Origin: Pseudomonas paracarnis
Lineage (GTDB): Bacteria > Pseudomonadota > Gammaproteobacteria > Pseudomonadales > Pseudomonadaceae
Direction: 5' to 3'
NCBI RefSeq assembly: GCF_904063055.1
Contig: NZ_CAJFCN010000001.1
Span: 186,001-250,000 of the forward strand
DNA: 64,000 nucleotides
Positions within the stretch are counted from its first letter, which is position 1. Each line of letters begins with the position of its first letter. Under the pieces are notes generated by a model. The model worked only from the letters and a program-made list of their open reading frames with translations. It did not search any database and was not told where the DNA came from. Positions 45,338-54,928 of this stretch are shown here, one piece after another. The position numbers and the translations under genes are program-made.

Positions 45338-45640
45338 ATGAAAAGCAAAACCTCATTGCCCGTTTCCTACCGCCTCGCCGTCACCTCGCGCGTGCTGGCG
45401 GCGGTGATTGGCGGTTATCTGATGGCCTCCCTGGCCGCCATCTGCCTGGCGCTCTGGCTGCCCACCTCCCGTGCCGATGCGGTGGTCACCGGCATGATGA
45501 GTTCCTTTGTGTTCTACCTGCTGGCGGTGCTCTGGTGTTTTGCCTGCCGCACGGCATGGCGCGCCTGGGCAGGGGTGATGGTGCCGAGCGCACTCTTGGC
45601 CACCCTGGCCGGCATCGGTTTCTGGATGGCTCGCACATGA
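45338..45640 (+). CDS. DUF3649-family iron-linked membrane protein
   Basis: 100 residues from the ATG at 45338. Three hydrophobic helices (VLAAVIGGYLMASLAAICLALWL, MMSSFVFYLLAVLWCFACRTAW, VPSALLATLAGIGFWM). Members of this family are found beside TonB receptors and PepSY membrane proteins; role unknown. Its stop overlaps the next start in ATGA. Confidence 0.85.
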   Translation: MKSKTSLPVSYRLAVTSRVLAAVIGGYLMASLAAICLALWLPTSRADAVVTGMMSSFVFYLLAVLWCFACRTAWRAWAGVMVPSALLATLAGIGFWMART

Positions 45641-47211
45641 AAGAGGGCTTTCGCCAGGCCATGGCCTGGCTGCACACCTGGGCAGGCTTGATCTTCGGCT
45701 GGCTGCTGTTCGCGATTTTCCTGACCGGCACCCTGGCCTATTTCAAAGATGAAATAACCCACTGGATGCAGCCCGAAGTGCAGGCCCATCCCCTGGACGA
45801 TGGGCGCAGCCTCGCCGTCGCGCAAAACTACCTGCAACAGCAGGCGCCTACCGCCGCACGCTGGTTCATTACCTTGCCGAACCGCCGCGACCCCGGTTTG
45901 TCGGTGATGTGGCAAGACAAGCTCGAACCCGGCAAGCGCGGTACCTTCATCCAGAAAGTCCTCGACCCCGTCACCGGCCAACCGGTGCAGGCCCGCGAAA
46001 GCAAGGGCGGCGAGTTCTTCTATCGTTTCCACTTCCAACTGCAAATGCCTTACCCGTGGGGCCGCTGGCTGTCGACCATCGCCGCCATGGTGATGTTGGT
46101 CGCACTGATCACCGGCATCATCACCCATAAAAAAATCTTCAAGGACTTCTTCACCTTCCGCCCGCGCAAAGGCCAGCGCTCCTGGCTCGACGGGCACAAC
46201 GCGGTGGGTGTGCTGGTGCTGCCGTTTCACCTGATGATCACCTACAGCAGCCTGGTGATTTTCATGAGCATGGTCATGCCTGCGCCCATCGTGGCGTCCT
46301 ATGGCGACGACAGCCGGGCGTTTTTCAGTGAGCTGTTCCCCGCTACTGACAATGCGCCGGCCCTCGGCCAGCCGGGCAAACTGCTGCCGTTGATGCCGAT
46401 GTACCAGCAGGCGCGGGAACAGTGGGCGGGCGGGCATGTGGGGCGTGTGGCGGTCAACAACCCCGGCGATGTCAACGCGTCGATCAACGTGTCGCGCGCT
46501 GGCTCCGACAGCGTGGTGCATGCCTCCGGCAGTACGTTGTCGTTCAACGGCACCACCGGCGAGCTGTTGCGAGGCAGTGCCGAGCCGTCATTGGCGACGG
46601 CCATCGGTGGCAGTTTCTACGGTTTGCACATGGGCCATTTCGCCGGCCCGGTGCTGCGCTGGCTTTACTTTATCTGCGGCTTGGCGGGTACGGCGATGAT
46701 CGGCACAGGCTTGGTGATCTGGCTGGGCAAGCGCCAGCTCAAGCATGCCAAGGCCTCGGTGATGCCCTTTGAACTGCGGTTGGTGGAAGTGCTGAATATT
46801 GCCAGCATGTCTGGCTTGATGATCGCCATCGCGGCGTTTTTCTGGGCTAACCGCCTGCTGCCGGTGAGCTTCACCGCGCGTTCCGACTGGGAAGTGCAGG
46901 CGTTCTTTATCGCCTGGGCCCTGAGCCTGTTGCACGCCTTGCTGCGGCGCGGTCGCCAGGGCTGGGTCGAGCAACTGAGCTTCGGCGCGCTGTTGTTTGC
47001 CGCCATTCCATTGCTCAACGCCATCACCACCTCGCATCACTTGGGTGTCTCTGTGCCAAGCGGCGACTGGGCGATGGCCGGCTTCGACCTCACCTGCCTG
47101 GCCAGTGGCGCGTTCCTCGCCTGGGCAGCCTGGAAGATGCACCATCGCAGCGCGCCGCTACCCAAGGCTGAGCGTGCCCGCGGGTTAACACTCAAGCAGC
47201 AGGCCAACTGA
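45637..47211 (+). CDS. PepSY-domain iron-regulated membrane protein
   Basis: 524 residues from the ATG at 45637, which overlaps the previous stop. The first helix begins WLHTWAGLIFGWLLFAIFLTGTLAYFKDEITHWM, followed by a periplasmic PepSY-like part and further helices (MVMLVALITGIITHKKIFKDFF). Related FoxB/PiuB-type proteins are thought to take part in ferric-siderophore reduction or iron release at the inner membrane. Central member of a three-gene iron module under the Fur box. Confidence 0.9.
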   Translation: MKEGFRQAMAWLHTWAGLIFGWLLFAIFLTGTLAYFKDEITHWMQPEVQAHPLDDGRSLAVAQNYLQQQAPTAARWFITLPNRRDPGLSVMWQDKLEPGKRGTFIQKVLDPVTGQPVQARESKGGEFFYRFHFQLQMPYPWGRWLSTIAAMVMLVALITGIITHKKIFKDFFTFRPRKGQRSWLDGHNAVGVLVLPFHLMITYSSLVIFMSMVMPAPIVASYGDDSRAFFSELFPATDNAPALGQPGKLLPLMPMYQQAREQWAGGHVGRVAVNNPGDVNASINVSRAGSDSVVHASGSTLSFNGTTGELLRGSAEPSLATAIGGSFYGLHMGHFAGPVLRWLYFICGLAGTAMIGTGLVIWLGKRQLKHAKASVMPFELRLVEVLNIASMSGLMIAIAAFFWANRLLPVSFTARSDWEVQAFFIAWALSLLHALLRRGRQGWVEQLSFGALLFAAIPLLNAITTSHHLGVSVPSGDWAMAGFDLTCLASGAFLAWAAWKMHHRSAPLPKAERARGLTLKQQAN

Positions 47212-47537
47212 TGCTTCTAGCGCTATTGATGTGCTACGCCGGGTTCATGGCACTGTGCTTGTCCACCGACCGTCACCACGGCGAATTGCTGCACAGCAAA
47301 CCCACAGCCATTCGGCGCCTGGGGTTGCGGGTGGGCGGTTGGTTGTTGCTGGGCGTGTCGATCTGGCCGTCGGTGCTGGGCGCCGGTTGGAGCCAGGGCC
47401 TGGTGGAGTGGTGCGCGGTGTTGATGCTCAGCGCCTTGCTGCTGGTGTTGCTGTTGCCGTATCGGCCAAGGCTGGCCTTGATCCTGGCGGGGCTCGCCCT
47501 GTTGGCCAGCCCTGTTGCGGCGTTCGCCCTCTCTTGA
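47211..47537 (+). CDS. DUF3325-family membrane protein
   Basis: 108 residues with LLALLMCYAGFMALCLSTDRHHGELL and three hydrophobic helices. It starts on the last base of the PepSY stop (TGATG) and is a regular companion of DUF3649 and PepSY genes. Function unknown. Confidence 0.85.
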   Translation: MLLALLMCYAGFMALCLSTDRHHGELLHSKPTAIRRLGLRVGGWLLLGVSIWPSVLGAGWSQGLVEWCAVLMLSALLLVLLLPYRPRLALILAGLALLASPVAAFALS

Positions 47538-47544
47538 GCCGGCC

Positions 47545-48123
47545 ATGAGGAGCCATCGACCGCAATCTCCTCAGGACACTCCGCACGCGGATGCAGCGGG
47601 GGGACGCGCGCATTTCCTGCAGGTGTTTTTGTCCCAGCGCTCGCAAATGGAGGCGTTGGTCAGCCGCCGTGTGGGTTGCCGCGCCACGGCAGCCGACCTG
47701 GTGCAGGATTTGTTCCTGCGCTTCTGGCGTCGCCCGCTGGTGCAGGTCGAAGAATTGAGCACCTACCTGCTGCGCTGCGCCGGCAACATCGCCATCGACC
47801 ACCTGCGCAGCGAAGGCGCGCGAGCACGCAGCAGCGAAGGCTGGCTGCCGGAACAATCTGACCACCAAGGCTGCGAACCCCAGGCAGCGTTGGAGGCGGG
47901 CAATGATCTGCGCCATGTGGAAGCCGCCTTGCGCAGCTTGCCCGAGCGCACCCGCCAGATTTTCCTGCTTAACCGCATCCACGGCCGCAAGTACGCCGAA
48001 ATCGCCAAGGCCATGGGCCTGTCCCAAAGCGCCGTGGAAAAACATATGATGCGCGCCCTCGAAGCCTGCAAGGCCAGCCTTCGCGAACCACCGCCTCCAC
48101 GCATGCCAGGGAAAGCCCCGTGA
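47545..48123 (+). CDS. FecI-like ECF sigma factor (pair 2)
   Basis: 192 residues from the ATG at 47545 (TTGAG upstream). Region 2: VSRRVGCRATAADLVQDLFLRFWRR. Region 4: SLPERTRQIFLLNRIHGRKYAEIAKAMGLSQSAVEKHMMRALEACK. The VQDLFLRFW type belongs to a second branch of iron-starvation sigma factors. It follows the DUF3325 gene by 7 bases, so it is probably on the same Fur-controlled transcript. Its stop overlaps fecR2. Confidence 0.92.
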   Translation: MRSHRPQSPQDTPHADAAGGRAHFLQVFLSQRSQMEALVSRRVGCRATAADLVQDLFLRFWRRPLVQVEELSTYLLRCAGNIAIDHLRSEGARARSSEGWLPEQSDHQGCEPQAALEAGNDLRHVEAALRSLPERTRQIFLLNRIHGRKYAEIAKAMGLSQSAVEKHMMRALEACKASLREPPPPRMPGKAP

Positions 48124-49097
48124 ACCTCACGCCCACGCCCGCCCAGGAACAGGCCGCACTCGATTGGTTGTGCCTGCTGCATGACCAGCCTAGCAGCGGC
48201 GACCAGGCCACGTTCAGCCGCTGGTTACGTGCAGATCCCGCACACGTTGAGGCGTACTCCCAAGCCCAGGTGCTCTGGGAATTAAGCGAAGTACCGGCGC
48301 GCCAACTGGCCGATGAGGACGCGCTCGCCTTGCAGCGCTACCTCAATACGATCAACGCCTCCAAACGCTCCCGGGTAGCGCGTTGGTCTGGTGCCTTGGC
48401 CGTCGCCGCCTGCCTGCTGCTGATGGTGTCGATGGGCGCCGGTTGGCAGCCGTCACGCTGGGTCGATGAGTGGGGCGCCGATTATGTGACGGCGCCGGGT
48501 GAGGTAAAGACCTTCACCCTGGCCGATCAATCCAAGGTCACCCTCGACGCCGACAGCGCCATCTCTGTAGATTTCAGCCAGGGCGAACGGCACATCCAAT
48601 TGCGCCGTGGTGCAGGTTTTTTCAGTGTGACCCACACCGGCCAACCCTTCGTGGTGGAGGCGAGCGGCGGTGAAACGCGGGTAATGGGAACGCAGTTTGA
48701 AGTGCGCCTGCAACCTGACGGCGCCGAGGTCACTGTGCTGTCCGGCCGTGTGGGCGTGACGCCCTCCAAACAGGGCCAGCAACAGGTGCTGACAGCGGGC
48801 CAGCAAGTGGCCTATGCCGACGGTATTGCCGACCCTTTGCATGGGGTCGACAGCGCCTCACGCCTGGCCTGGCGCGAAGGTTGGCTCAACTACTACAGGG
48901 CACCCCTGGCCGATGTGGTCCAGGACCTGAGGCGTTATTACCCCGGCCGAATTCTTCTGCTTAACGAAAACATGGCCGCCAAACGCGTCAGCGGCAGCTT
49001 TCCGAGCCAGGACCCTGTAGCGGTCTTGAACGCCTTGCAAGCGGTGTTGGGCTTTGAACAGCACACCTTGTTGGGCCGAATGATTGTGTTGCGCTAG
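48120..49097 (+). CDS. FecR-type anti-sigma protein (pair 2)
   Basis: 325 residues from a GTG overlapping the sigma stop (GTGA). N-terminal DUF4880 (QAALDWLCLLHDQPSSGDQATFSRWL), a membrane helix (GALAVAACLLLMVSMGAGW), the FecR domain (YVTAPGEVKTFTLADQSKVTLDADSAISVDF) and a C-terminal secretin/TonB-like end (LNALQAVLGFEQHTLLGRMIVLR). Expected to gate the sigma factor encoded just upstream. Confidence 0.92.
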   Translation: MNLTPTPAQEQAALDWLCLLHDQPSSGDQATFSRWLRADPAHVEAYSQAQVLWELSEVPARQLADEDALALQRYLNTINASKRSRVARWSGALAVAACLLLMVSMGAGWQPSRWVDEWGADYVTAPGEVKTFTLADQSKVTLDADSAISVDFSQGERHIQLRRGAGFFSVTHTGQPFVVEASGGETRVMGTQFEVRLQPDGAEVTVLSGRVGVTPSKQGQQQVLTAGQQVAYADGIADPLHGVDSASRLAWREGWLNYYRAPLADVVQDLRRYYPGRILLLNENMAAKRVSGSFPSQDPVAVLNALQAVLGFEQHTLLGRMIVLR

Positions 49098-49252
49098 GCC
49101 CGCAGCGCCTTCATCGAACCTTCATCGCAATCGCCAAAACCTGTCACCAAACGGTTACACGTGCCGTGGATCATCCCTGGGTTCCTGAACAAGTGGTCAG
49201 GAAGCTCGCATCTGCCCCATACAACACAACAATGTCAGTAAGGGATCTACAC

Positions 49253-51493
49253 GTGAACCACAACACTCTTTATGCCCTGCTCCTCGCATCGGGCCTGGGC
49301 GGCTTTGCGCCGCTGGTTTTGGCTGATGATGCCCAGGATGTAGGCTCGGTGAACATCGCCGGCAAGCAAACCCTTGGCAGCGGCCACATGATTCTCGAAG
49401 AAAGTGCCAAGGCACGCTCGACGGTGACCAAGCAAGCCATGGACGAAATGTCGGCCACCGCCAACGCCATCGACAAGCTCAAGTACACGCCGGGCATCAA
49501 CGTTTCCAGTGATGACGCCAGCGGTACCAGTGGCACCAGTTTTACCATGCGGGGCATGAGTTCCGACCAGGTCGGCGTCTCGGTGGACGGCGTGCCGATC
49601 AACGATTCGGGCAACTACAGTGTGTACTCCAATCAGTTAGGCGACCCGGAAAACCTGGCCGAAGTGTTCGCCACCCAAGGTTCCTCCGAGGCCGACGGCC
49701 CGCACATCGGCTCCAGCGGCGGCAACATTGGCATGATCACCATCCGCCCGACCAAGGACGCCGGAGTTTTCGCCAAACAGATCGTCGGTGCCAACGCCCT
49801 GCGCAAGACCTTCGTGCGAGCGAACACCGGGGATGTGGGGGGCCTGAAAACCTGGGTGTCGGCATCCCACCTGGAAGGTGACAAATGGCGCGGCAAGGGC
49901 ACTCTGCGCAGCGACAAGATCGAGTGGAGCAGCCTGTTCGAAGGGGATAACGGCAACTCCACATTGGCCACGATCAAGTACAACAAGCAGGAAAACTACA
50001 ACTACAACAGCCTTAGCAAGGCGCAGTTCGACACCGAAGGACGGCGTAAGGATTACGCGCAAAGCCCGGTGTACAAGGCTGGTTTGCTGTCGGCGTCCTA
50101 CAAGCTCAACCGCAACCCGTTCGAAAGCGTCAACGCCACGCTGACCCAGCGCTGGCAACTGCAGGACAATTTGTCGCTGACGCTCACGCCGTATTACTAC
50201 TGGGCCAACGGTGGCAGCTTCAGCGGCCAGACGGCTTCCAACCTGGGGCCAAAGTCCGACAAGGCCGGCAACTACGACCTGAGTAACCTGCAATCGGCCA
50301 ACTATTACCGCCCTTCGTGGACCGAAACCTGGCGCCCTGGCTTCACGGCGAAAATGAAGTGGGACATCAACGAAGAACACAGCCTGGACTATGGCTACTG
50401 GTACGAACGCGCACGCCAGCGCCAGACCCAGCCCTTTATCGGTATTAACAACGAAGGTGCCCCCGACGATGTGTGGGGCGACTACAACAGCGGCGGCCAG
50501 GTGGTCGACAAAAACGGCGCTACGGTCCAGGGCCGCCACTACTACACCGTCACTCCCGCGCAGAAGCTCTGGGTACAGGACAACTGGCAAGCCACACCGG
50601 ACCTGAGTTTTGTTGGCGGTGTGGCCTACCAATATGTCGAGCGTGACGGCAACAACCTCGGCAGCCTGTACGACACGCCGGAAAAGCGTAACACCCGCTA
50701 CCACCAGTTCCTGCCCAACTTCAGCGCCAAGTACCAGGTCGATGAAAGCAACCAGGCGTTCTACAACGTCACCCGCAATATGCGCACGCCGCCCAACTAC
50801 GTGCTGTACAACAAGGGCGACTCCGTCAGCCTCAAGTCCGAATTGAGCTGGAACCAGGAACTGGGCTGGCGCTACACCGAAGACGACATGGCCTTGAGTG
50901 CGACCCTGTTCTACATCAGCTTCAAGGATCGCCAGGTCTCGACCACCGACGCCAGCGGTGACTACATGGTGCTCAACGTCGGCACTGTCGATAACAAAGG
51001 CCTGGAGCTGGAATGGAGCGGCCTGTTGCCGCACAACTTCAATTACTACGCGTCCTATACCTACACCCAGTCTGAGCAGAAGGACGACCTGCTCAGCAAG
51101 AACGTGCTGCTACCAACCTCGGGCAAGCAATTGGCCAACGTGCCGGAAAACATGTTCAACCTGGTGTTCGGGTATGACGATTCGCGGTTCTACGGCAACA
51201 TTGCAGGCAAATATGTCGGCAGTTTCTATGGCGATTTGACCAACAAGGAGAAGATTGAAGGCCGTACGGTGTTTGACCTGAACGCGGGTATTTATTTGCC
51301 GGTGGATAAGAAGGTCATCAAGTCGGCGGCACTGCGGTTTTCGATGCTCAACGTGTTCGACAAGGAGTACTTGAGTTCGGCGCGTACGGTGGCGTTCAAC
51401 TCGGCGCCGGTGAACGGGTTGGGGGCGAGCACGGCGTATTACAACGTGGGTGAGGAGCGCACGGCGATGGTGTCGCTGGAAGCCAACTTCTAA
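49253..51493 (+). CDS. TonB-dependent receptor without signalling domain
   Basis: 746 residues from a GTG at 49253, chosen because AAGGGA lies 8 bases before it and a signal peptide (to LVLA, residue 23) follows; an ATG at 49232 is the alternative. The plug starts at once (KARSTVTKQAMDEMSATANAIDKLKYTPGINVSSDD), with no STN domain. Plug features include FTMRGMSSDQVGVSVDGVPINDSG and GPHIGSSGGNIGM. The barrel ends VSLEANF. Ligand unknown; placed after sigma/anti-sigma pair 2. Confidence 0.9.
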   Translation: MNHNTLYALLLASGLGGFAPLVLADDAQDVGSVNIAGKQTLGSGHMILEESAKARSTVTKQAMDEMSATANAIDKLKYTPGINVSSDDASGTSGTSFTMRGMSSDQVGVSVDGVPINDSGNYSVYSNQLGDPENLAEVFATQGSSEADGPHIGSSGGNIGMITIRPTKDAGVFAKQIVGANALRKTFVRANTGDVGGLKTWVSASHLEGDKWRGKGTLRSDKIEWSSLFEGDNGNSTLATIKYNKQENYNYNSLSKAQFDTEGRRKDYAQSPVYKAGLLSASYKLNRNPFESVNATLTQRWQLQDNLSLTLTPYYYWANGGSFSGQTASNLGPKSDKAGNYDLSNLQSANYYRPSWTETWRPGFTAKMKWDINEEHSLDYGYWYERARQRQTQPFIGINNEGAPDDVWGDYNSGGQVVDKNGATVQGRHYYTVTPAQKLWVQDNWQATPDLSFVGGVAYQYVERDGNNLGSLYDTPEKRNTRYHQFLPNFSAKYQVDESNQAFYNVTRNMRTPPNYVLYNKGDSVSLKSELSWNQELGWRYTEDDMALSATLFYISFKDRQVSTTDASGDYMVLNVGTVDNKGLELEWSGLLPHNFNYYASYTYTQSEQKDDLLSKNVLLPTSGKQLANVPENMFNLVFGYDDSRFYGNIAGKYVGSFYGDLTNKEKIEGRTVFDLNAGIYLPVDKKVIKSAALRFSMLNVFDKEYLSSARTVAFNSAPVNGLGASTAYYNVGEERTAMVSLEANF

Positions 51494-51528
51494 GCCCACC
51501 CGCAAGCCCAATGTGCAGAGCTGACTTG

Positions 51529-51617
51529 TGTGGGAGCTGGCTTGCCTGCGATAGCGGTGTGTCAGTCACAGGTATTGAACCTATTACACCGCCATCGCAG
51601 GCAAGCCAGCTCCCACA
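51529..51617. repeat. REPIN
   Basis: TGTGGGAGCTGGCTTGCCTG ... CAGGCAAGCCAGCTCCCACA with perfect outer arms; between the TonB receptor end and the glutaredoxin end. Confidence 0.9.
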
Positions 51618-51629
51618 TTTGATTGGGTG

Positions 51630-51980
51630 TTACTTCAGGGCGGCCATGATCGCTTCAGGGTTGTAGTCGCGAATCAAGGTCCCGTTTACATCCACAAACG
51701 GAATCCCGCCACCGCCCAGTGCCTCGTACGCCTTGCGCGCCTCGGCATCCTTCTCTATATCGACGGCCTGGTACGGGATACCCTTCTGGTCCAGAAAACG
51801 CCGGATCTGCTTGCAGTACCCACACCACTCGGTGGCATAGAGCACCACCCGCGCAGAGGCGCGTACGTGCTCGGGCGCCACCTGGGACGGGTTGAACAGC
51901 CGTTCCACCTTGCCCCAGTTCTGGATCGCAACCACCACCAGCAACACCAGCAGGACTTTCTTGAGTACCCCGCCCAGCAT
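51630..51980 (-). CDS. Membrane-anchored glutaredoxin-like protein
   Basis: 116 residues. N-terminal hydrophobic helix (VLKKVLLVLLVVVAIQNWG), then a glutaredoxin fold with the active site WCGYCKQIRRFL (CxxC) and the GGGGIPFVDVNG cis-Pro loop. The helix should hold it at the inner membrane. Its ATG overlaps the yejK stop by one base (TGATG). Confidence 0.88.
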   Translation of the reverse strand: MLGGVLKKVLLVLLVVVAIQNWGKVERLFNPSQVAPEHVRASARVVLYATEWCGYCKQIRRFLDQKGIPYQAVDIEKDAEARKAYEALGGGGIPFVDVNGTLIRDYNPEAIMAALK

Positions 51981-52984
51981 CAGTTACGGCGCTTGAGCTG
52001 GTCGGTCAGTTGGGTCGGCAGGCCCTTGATGATCAAGGTGCCGGCGGCTTCGTCGTACTCGATCTTGTCGCCCAGCAGGTGCGCTTCAAAGCTGATGGAC
52101 AGGCCCTCGGCGCGCCCGGTGAAGCGGCGGAACTGGTTGAGGGTGCGTTTGTCGGCCGGAATTTCCGGCGACAGGCCGTAATCCTTGTTGCGGATGTGGT
52201 CGTAGAAGGCTTTTGGCCGGTCTTCATCGATCAGGCCCGAGAGCTCTTCCAGGCCCATGGGTTCGCCGAGCTTCGCCTGGCTGCTGGCGTAGTCCACCAG
52301 GGTTTTGGTTTTCTCGCGGGCGGACTCGTCGGGCAAGTCTTCGCTTTCGACGAAGTCACTGAACGCCTTGAGCAGGGTGCGGGTTTCGCCCGGGCCATCC
52401 ACGCCTTCCTGGCAGCCGATAAAGTCGCGGAAGTACTCCGAGACCTTCTTGCCGTTCTTGCCTTTGATGAACGAGATGTACTGCTTGGACTGCTTGTTGT
52501 TCTGCCACTCGGAGACGTTGATACGCGCCGCCAGGTGCAACTGGCCCAGGTCCAGGTGGCGCGAGGGCGTCACGTCCAGCTCGTCGGTCACCGCCACGCC
52601 TTCGCTGTGGTGCAGCAGGGCGATGGCCAGGTAGTCGGTCATGCCTTGCTGGTAATGGGCAAACAGCACATGGCCGCCGGTGGAGAGGTTGGATTCCTCC
52701 ATCAGCTTCTGCAGGTGCTCTACCGCCGTGCGGCTGAAGCTGGTGAAGTCCTGGCCACCGTCAAAGTACTCCTTCAACCAACCGCTGAACGGGTGCGCGC
52801 CGGACTCGGCATGGAAGAAACCCCAGGCCTTGCCTTGTTTGGCGTTGTAGCTCTCGTTGAGGTCGGCAAGCATGTTCTCGATGGCGGCGGACTCGGCCAG
52901 TTCCGTGTCGCGGGCGTGAAGAACTGCGGGTGTGCCGTCGGGTTTTTTGTCGATCAGGTGGACGATGCAATGACGGATCGGCAT
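51980..52984 (-). CDS. yejK: Nucleoid-associated protein YejK/NdpA
   Basis: 334 residues from the ATG at 52984. [19 protein letters not shown] start, then [28 protein letters not shown] and [16 protein letters not shown] in the middle, as in E. coli YejK (335 residues). Such proteins associate with the nucleoid; exact role unclear. Transcribed with the glutaredoxin gene. Confidence 0.93.
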   Translation of the reverse strand: MPIRHCIVHLIDKKPDGTPAVLHARDTELAESAAIENMLADLNESYNAKQGKAWGFFHAESGAHPFSGWLKEYFDGGQDFTSFSRTAVEHLQKLMEESNLSTGGHVLFAHYQQGMTDYLAIALLHHSEGVAVTDELDVTPSRHLDLGQLHLAARINVSEWQNNKQSKQYISFIKGKNGKKVSEYFRDFIGCQEGVDGPGETRTLLKAFSDFVESEDLPDESAREKTKTLVDYASSQAKLGEPMGLEELSGLIDEDRPKAFYDHIRNKDYGLSPEIPADKRTLNQFRRFTGRAEGLSISFEAHLLGDKIEYDEAAGTLIIKGLPTQLTDQLKRRN

Positions 52985-53381
52985 AGGCTTCTCGGCTGGT
53001 TGAAGGGGGAGCGGTTGGCCTCCCCGAAAAGTCGCCCAGTGTACCGCACCCATTGGTCAAGACGTGCCCCGAACGGCATTTTGCACGCCCTGTGACTGGC
53101 CATATGCCTTTTTTTCACGGTTTAGAGCGATAAAGCTGACCAAATGGGTATGTTGAGGCGGATATTTCCCCGTCTCTGTGCTAGTTTTGCCCCGTCTTAC
53201 GCCAAGTCTCGGCGTTAAGCGTGCATTCAGCATTTGTCAGGTCGAACCAATCCCCGTTTCAAGCATCTATAACCCCGATCTCCGTGGTTATGGCCGGGGA
53301 TGCCAGGCCATGACGGTCGGGCTCGACGGCTGACACTGCACTCTGCAATCCATATGAATTTGATAGGGAAGGAACACCACA
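52985..53381. other. 397-base divergent region, yejK / HU-like gene
   Basis: No gene is seen. Two short hairpins lie in the leader of the HU-like gene: ACGCC-N7-GGCGT (53199-53215) and CCCCG-N17-CGGGG (53273-53299). AAGGAA (53368-53373) is the ribosome site. A long structured leader, or a small RNA start, is possible. Confidence 0.4.
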
Positions 53382-53663
53382 ATGGCTATTACTAAAGACC
53401 AACTGATCGCTGACCTGGCTGAAGCAGTAGACGCACCGAAAACTACCGTGCGTGCTCTGCTGGACCAACTGAGCCAAGTTGTTGCTGATCAGCTGGAAAA
53501 TGGCGGCGAAATCACTCTGCCAGGCGTTGGCAAACTGAAAGTGACCGAGCGTCCTGCCCGTACTGGCCGTAACCCTTCGACTGGCGCTGCCATCGAAATC
53601 GCTGCCAAGAAAGTTATCAAGCTGGTTGTGGCTAAAGGCCTGACCGACGCTGTTAACAAGTAA
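53382..53663 (+). CDS. HU-family DNA-binding protein
   Basis: 93 residues. MAITKDQLIADLAEAVDAPKTTVRALLDQLSQVV helices, then the HU core GGEITLPGVGKLKV and the DNA-binding arm with RPARTGRNPSTGAAIEI (the RxGRNPxTG motif), ending AAKKVIKLVVAKGLTDAVNK. It is distinct from HupA/HupB-type sequences (which start MNKSELI) and is a common additional Pseudomonas HU-like protein. Confidence 0.93.
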   Translation: MAITKDQLIADLAEAVDAPKTTVRALLDQLSQVVADQLENGGEITLPGVGKLKVTERPARTGRNPSTGAAIEIAAKKVIKLVVAKGLTDAVNK

Positions 53664-53669
53664 GACGCA

Positions 53670-53714
53670 GCAAAAAAACCGTGCTTCGGAGTGATCCGGG
53701 CACGGTTTTTTATT
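53670..53714 (+). terminator. Rho-independent terminator after HU-like gene
   Basis: AAAAAACCGTGC and GCACGGTTTTTT arms with an inner partly paired CGGAGTGATCCGG loop. Confidence 0.9.
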
Positions 53715-53742
53715 GCCTGCGTTTTTATTGTAGAGCGCGGTT

Positions 53743-53840
53743 ATTGTGGCGAGGGAGCTTGCTCCCGCTGGAGTGCGCAGCGCTCCCAGGATTTTGGGGC
53801 CGCTGCGCTGCCCAGCGGGAGCAAGCTCCCTCGCCACAAT
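53743..53840. repeat. Large REP-type inverted repeat, second family
   Basis: ATTGTGGCGAGGGAGCTTGC with its reverse complement at the other end; inner arms CTCCCGCTGG / CCAGCGGGAG and GCGCAGCG / CGCTGCGC continue the pairing around a short apical loop. Different core (GGGAGCTTGCTCCC) from the GAGCTGGC family. It reaches to within six bases of the rlmF stop. Confidence 0.88.
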
Positions 53841-53845
53841 GATTC

Positions 53846-54862
53846 TTATCGAACCCAGCGCTGGCGCCAGATCTGCTGCTCGTTCTTGGTCTGGAACGTC
53901 CAGGCCACAAAGCGGCTCTGCTTCTGCCCCTGGGACATCTCCACTACCTGGCTTTCCAGCACGCCGGCTTTTTTCAGCGCCGTTTCGATCGCCGGCAAGT
54001 TGGAGGCTTTGGATACCAGGGTGCTGAACCACAGCACTTTATGCGCAAAGTGCGCGCTTTCGGCGATCAACTGCGTCACAAACCGCGCTTCGCCACCTTC
54101 ACACCACAGTTCGGCCGATTGACCACCGAAGTTAAGCACCGGCAACTTGCGTTTCGGGTCGGCCTTGCCCAAGGCGCGCCATTTACGCTCGCTGCCTTTG
54201 GTGGCTTCGTCCATGGATGCATGGAAGGGCGGATTGCACATCGTAAGGTCAAAGCGCTCACCCGGCTCCAGCAGGCCCAACAGGATCTGCTTGGGGTTGG
54301 GTTGCTGGCGCAGTTGGATGACTTTGTTCAAGTCGTTGGACTGCACGATGGCCTTGGCGGCGGACACAGCGATCGGGTCGACCTCCGAGCCCAGGAAGTT
54401 CCAGCGGTACTCCATATAGCCAATCAGCGGGTACACGCAGTTGGCGCCCATACCGATGTCCAGCACCTTGACGATCGAGCCCCGCGGGATCTTGCCGTCG
54501 TTGACGCTGGCCAGCAGGTCGGCGAGGAAATGCACATAGTCAGCACGCCCCGGCACTGGCGGGCACAGGTAGTCCGCCGGGATATCCCAATGCTGGATGC
54601 CATAGAACGACTTGAGCAGCGCCCGGTTGAACACCCGCACTGCATCCGGGCTGGCGAAGTCGATGCTCTCTTTGCCGTAGGGGTTGATGATCACGAATTT
54701 GGCCAGTTCAGGCGTGGTCTTGATCAGCGCCGGGAAGTCGTAACGGCCCGTGTGGCGGTTGCGCGGGTGCAGGGTGGCCTCTTTGCGTGGCGCGACGGGT
54801 TTGGCCGTGGCGGCGGTTTTAGGCTTCTTGCGCGGAGGTTTGGGCGTAGTGGGGGCGGTCAT
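53846..54862 (-). CDS. rlmF: 23S rRNA (adenine1618-N6)-methyltransferase
   Basis: 338 residues. Lys/Pro-rich N-terminal 30 residues, then [30 protein letters not shown]-binding motif [16 protein letters not shown] and catalytic MCNPPFHAS (NPPF). Long match to E. coli RlmF/YbiN in layout. Modifies A1618 in free or assembling 50S subunits. Single gene flanked by repeats. Confidence 0.95.
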   Translation of the reverse strand: MTAPTTPKPPRKKPKTAATAKPVAPRKEATLHPRNRHTGRYDFPALIKTTPELAKFVIINPYGKESIDFASPDAVRVFNRALLKSFYGIQHWDIPADYLCPPVPGRADYVHFLADLLASVNDGKIPRGSIVKVLDIGMGANCVYPLIGYMEYRWNFLGSEVDPIAVSAAKAIVQSNDLNKVIQLRQQPNPKQILLGLLEPGERFDLTMCNPPFHASMDEATKGSERKWRALGKADPKRKLPVLNFGGQSAELWCEGGEARFVTQLIAESAHFAHKVLWFSTLVSKASNLPAIETALKKAGVLESQVVEMSQGQKQSRFVAWTFQTKNEQQIWRQRWVR

Positions 54863-54928
54863 GATGATTCTGGGTTTGGCTCAAGGTGGCGGTCATTGTC
54901 ACACATTCCCGGGGACAACTCGGTCAAA

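Noticed and set aside
44682..45356. Upstream extension of the FecR frame to 45356, which would fuse 225 codons ahead of fecR
   Set aside because: The extension lies out of frame across fecI, which is clearly coding there; fecR starts at 44681 with a 4-base overlap.
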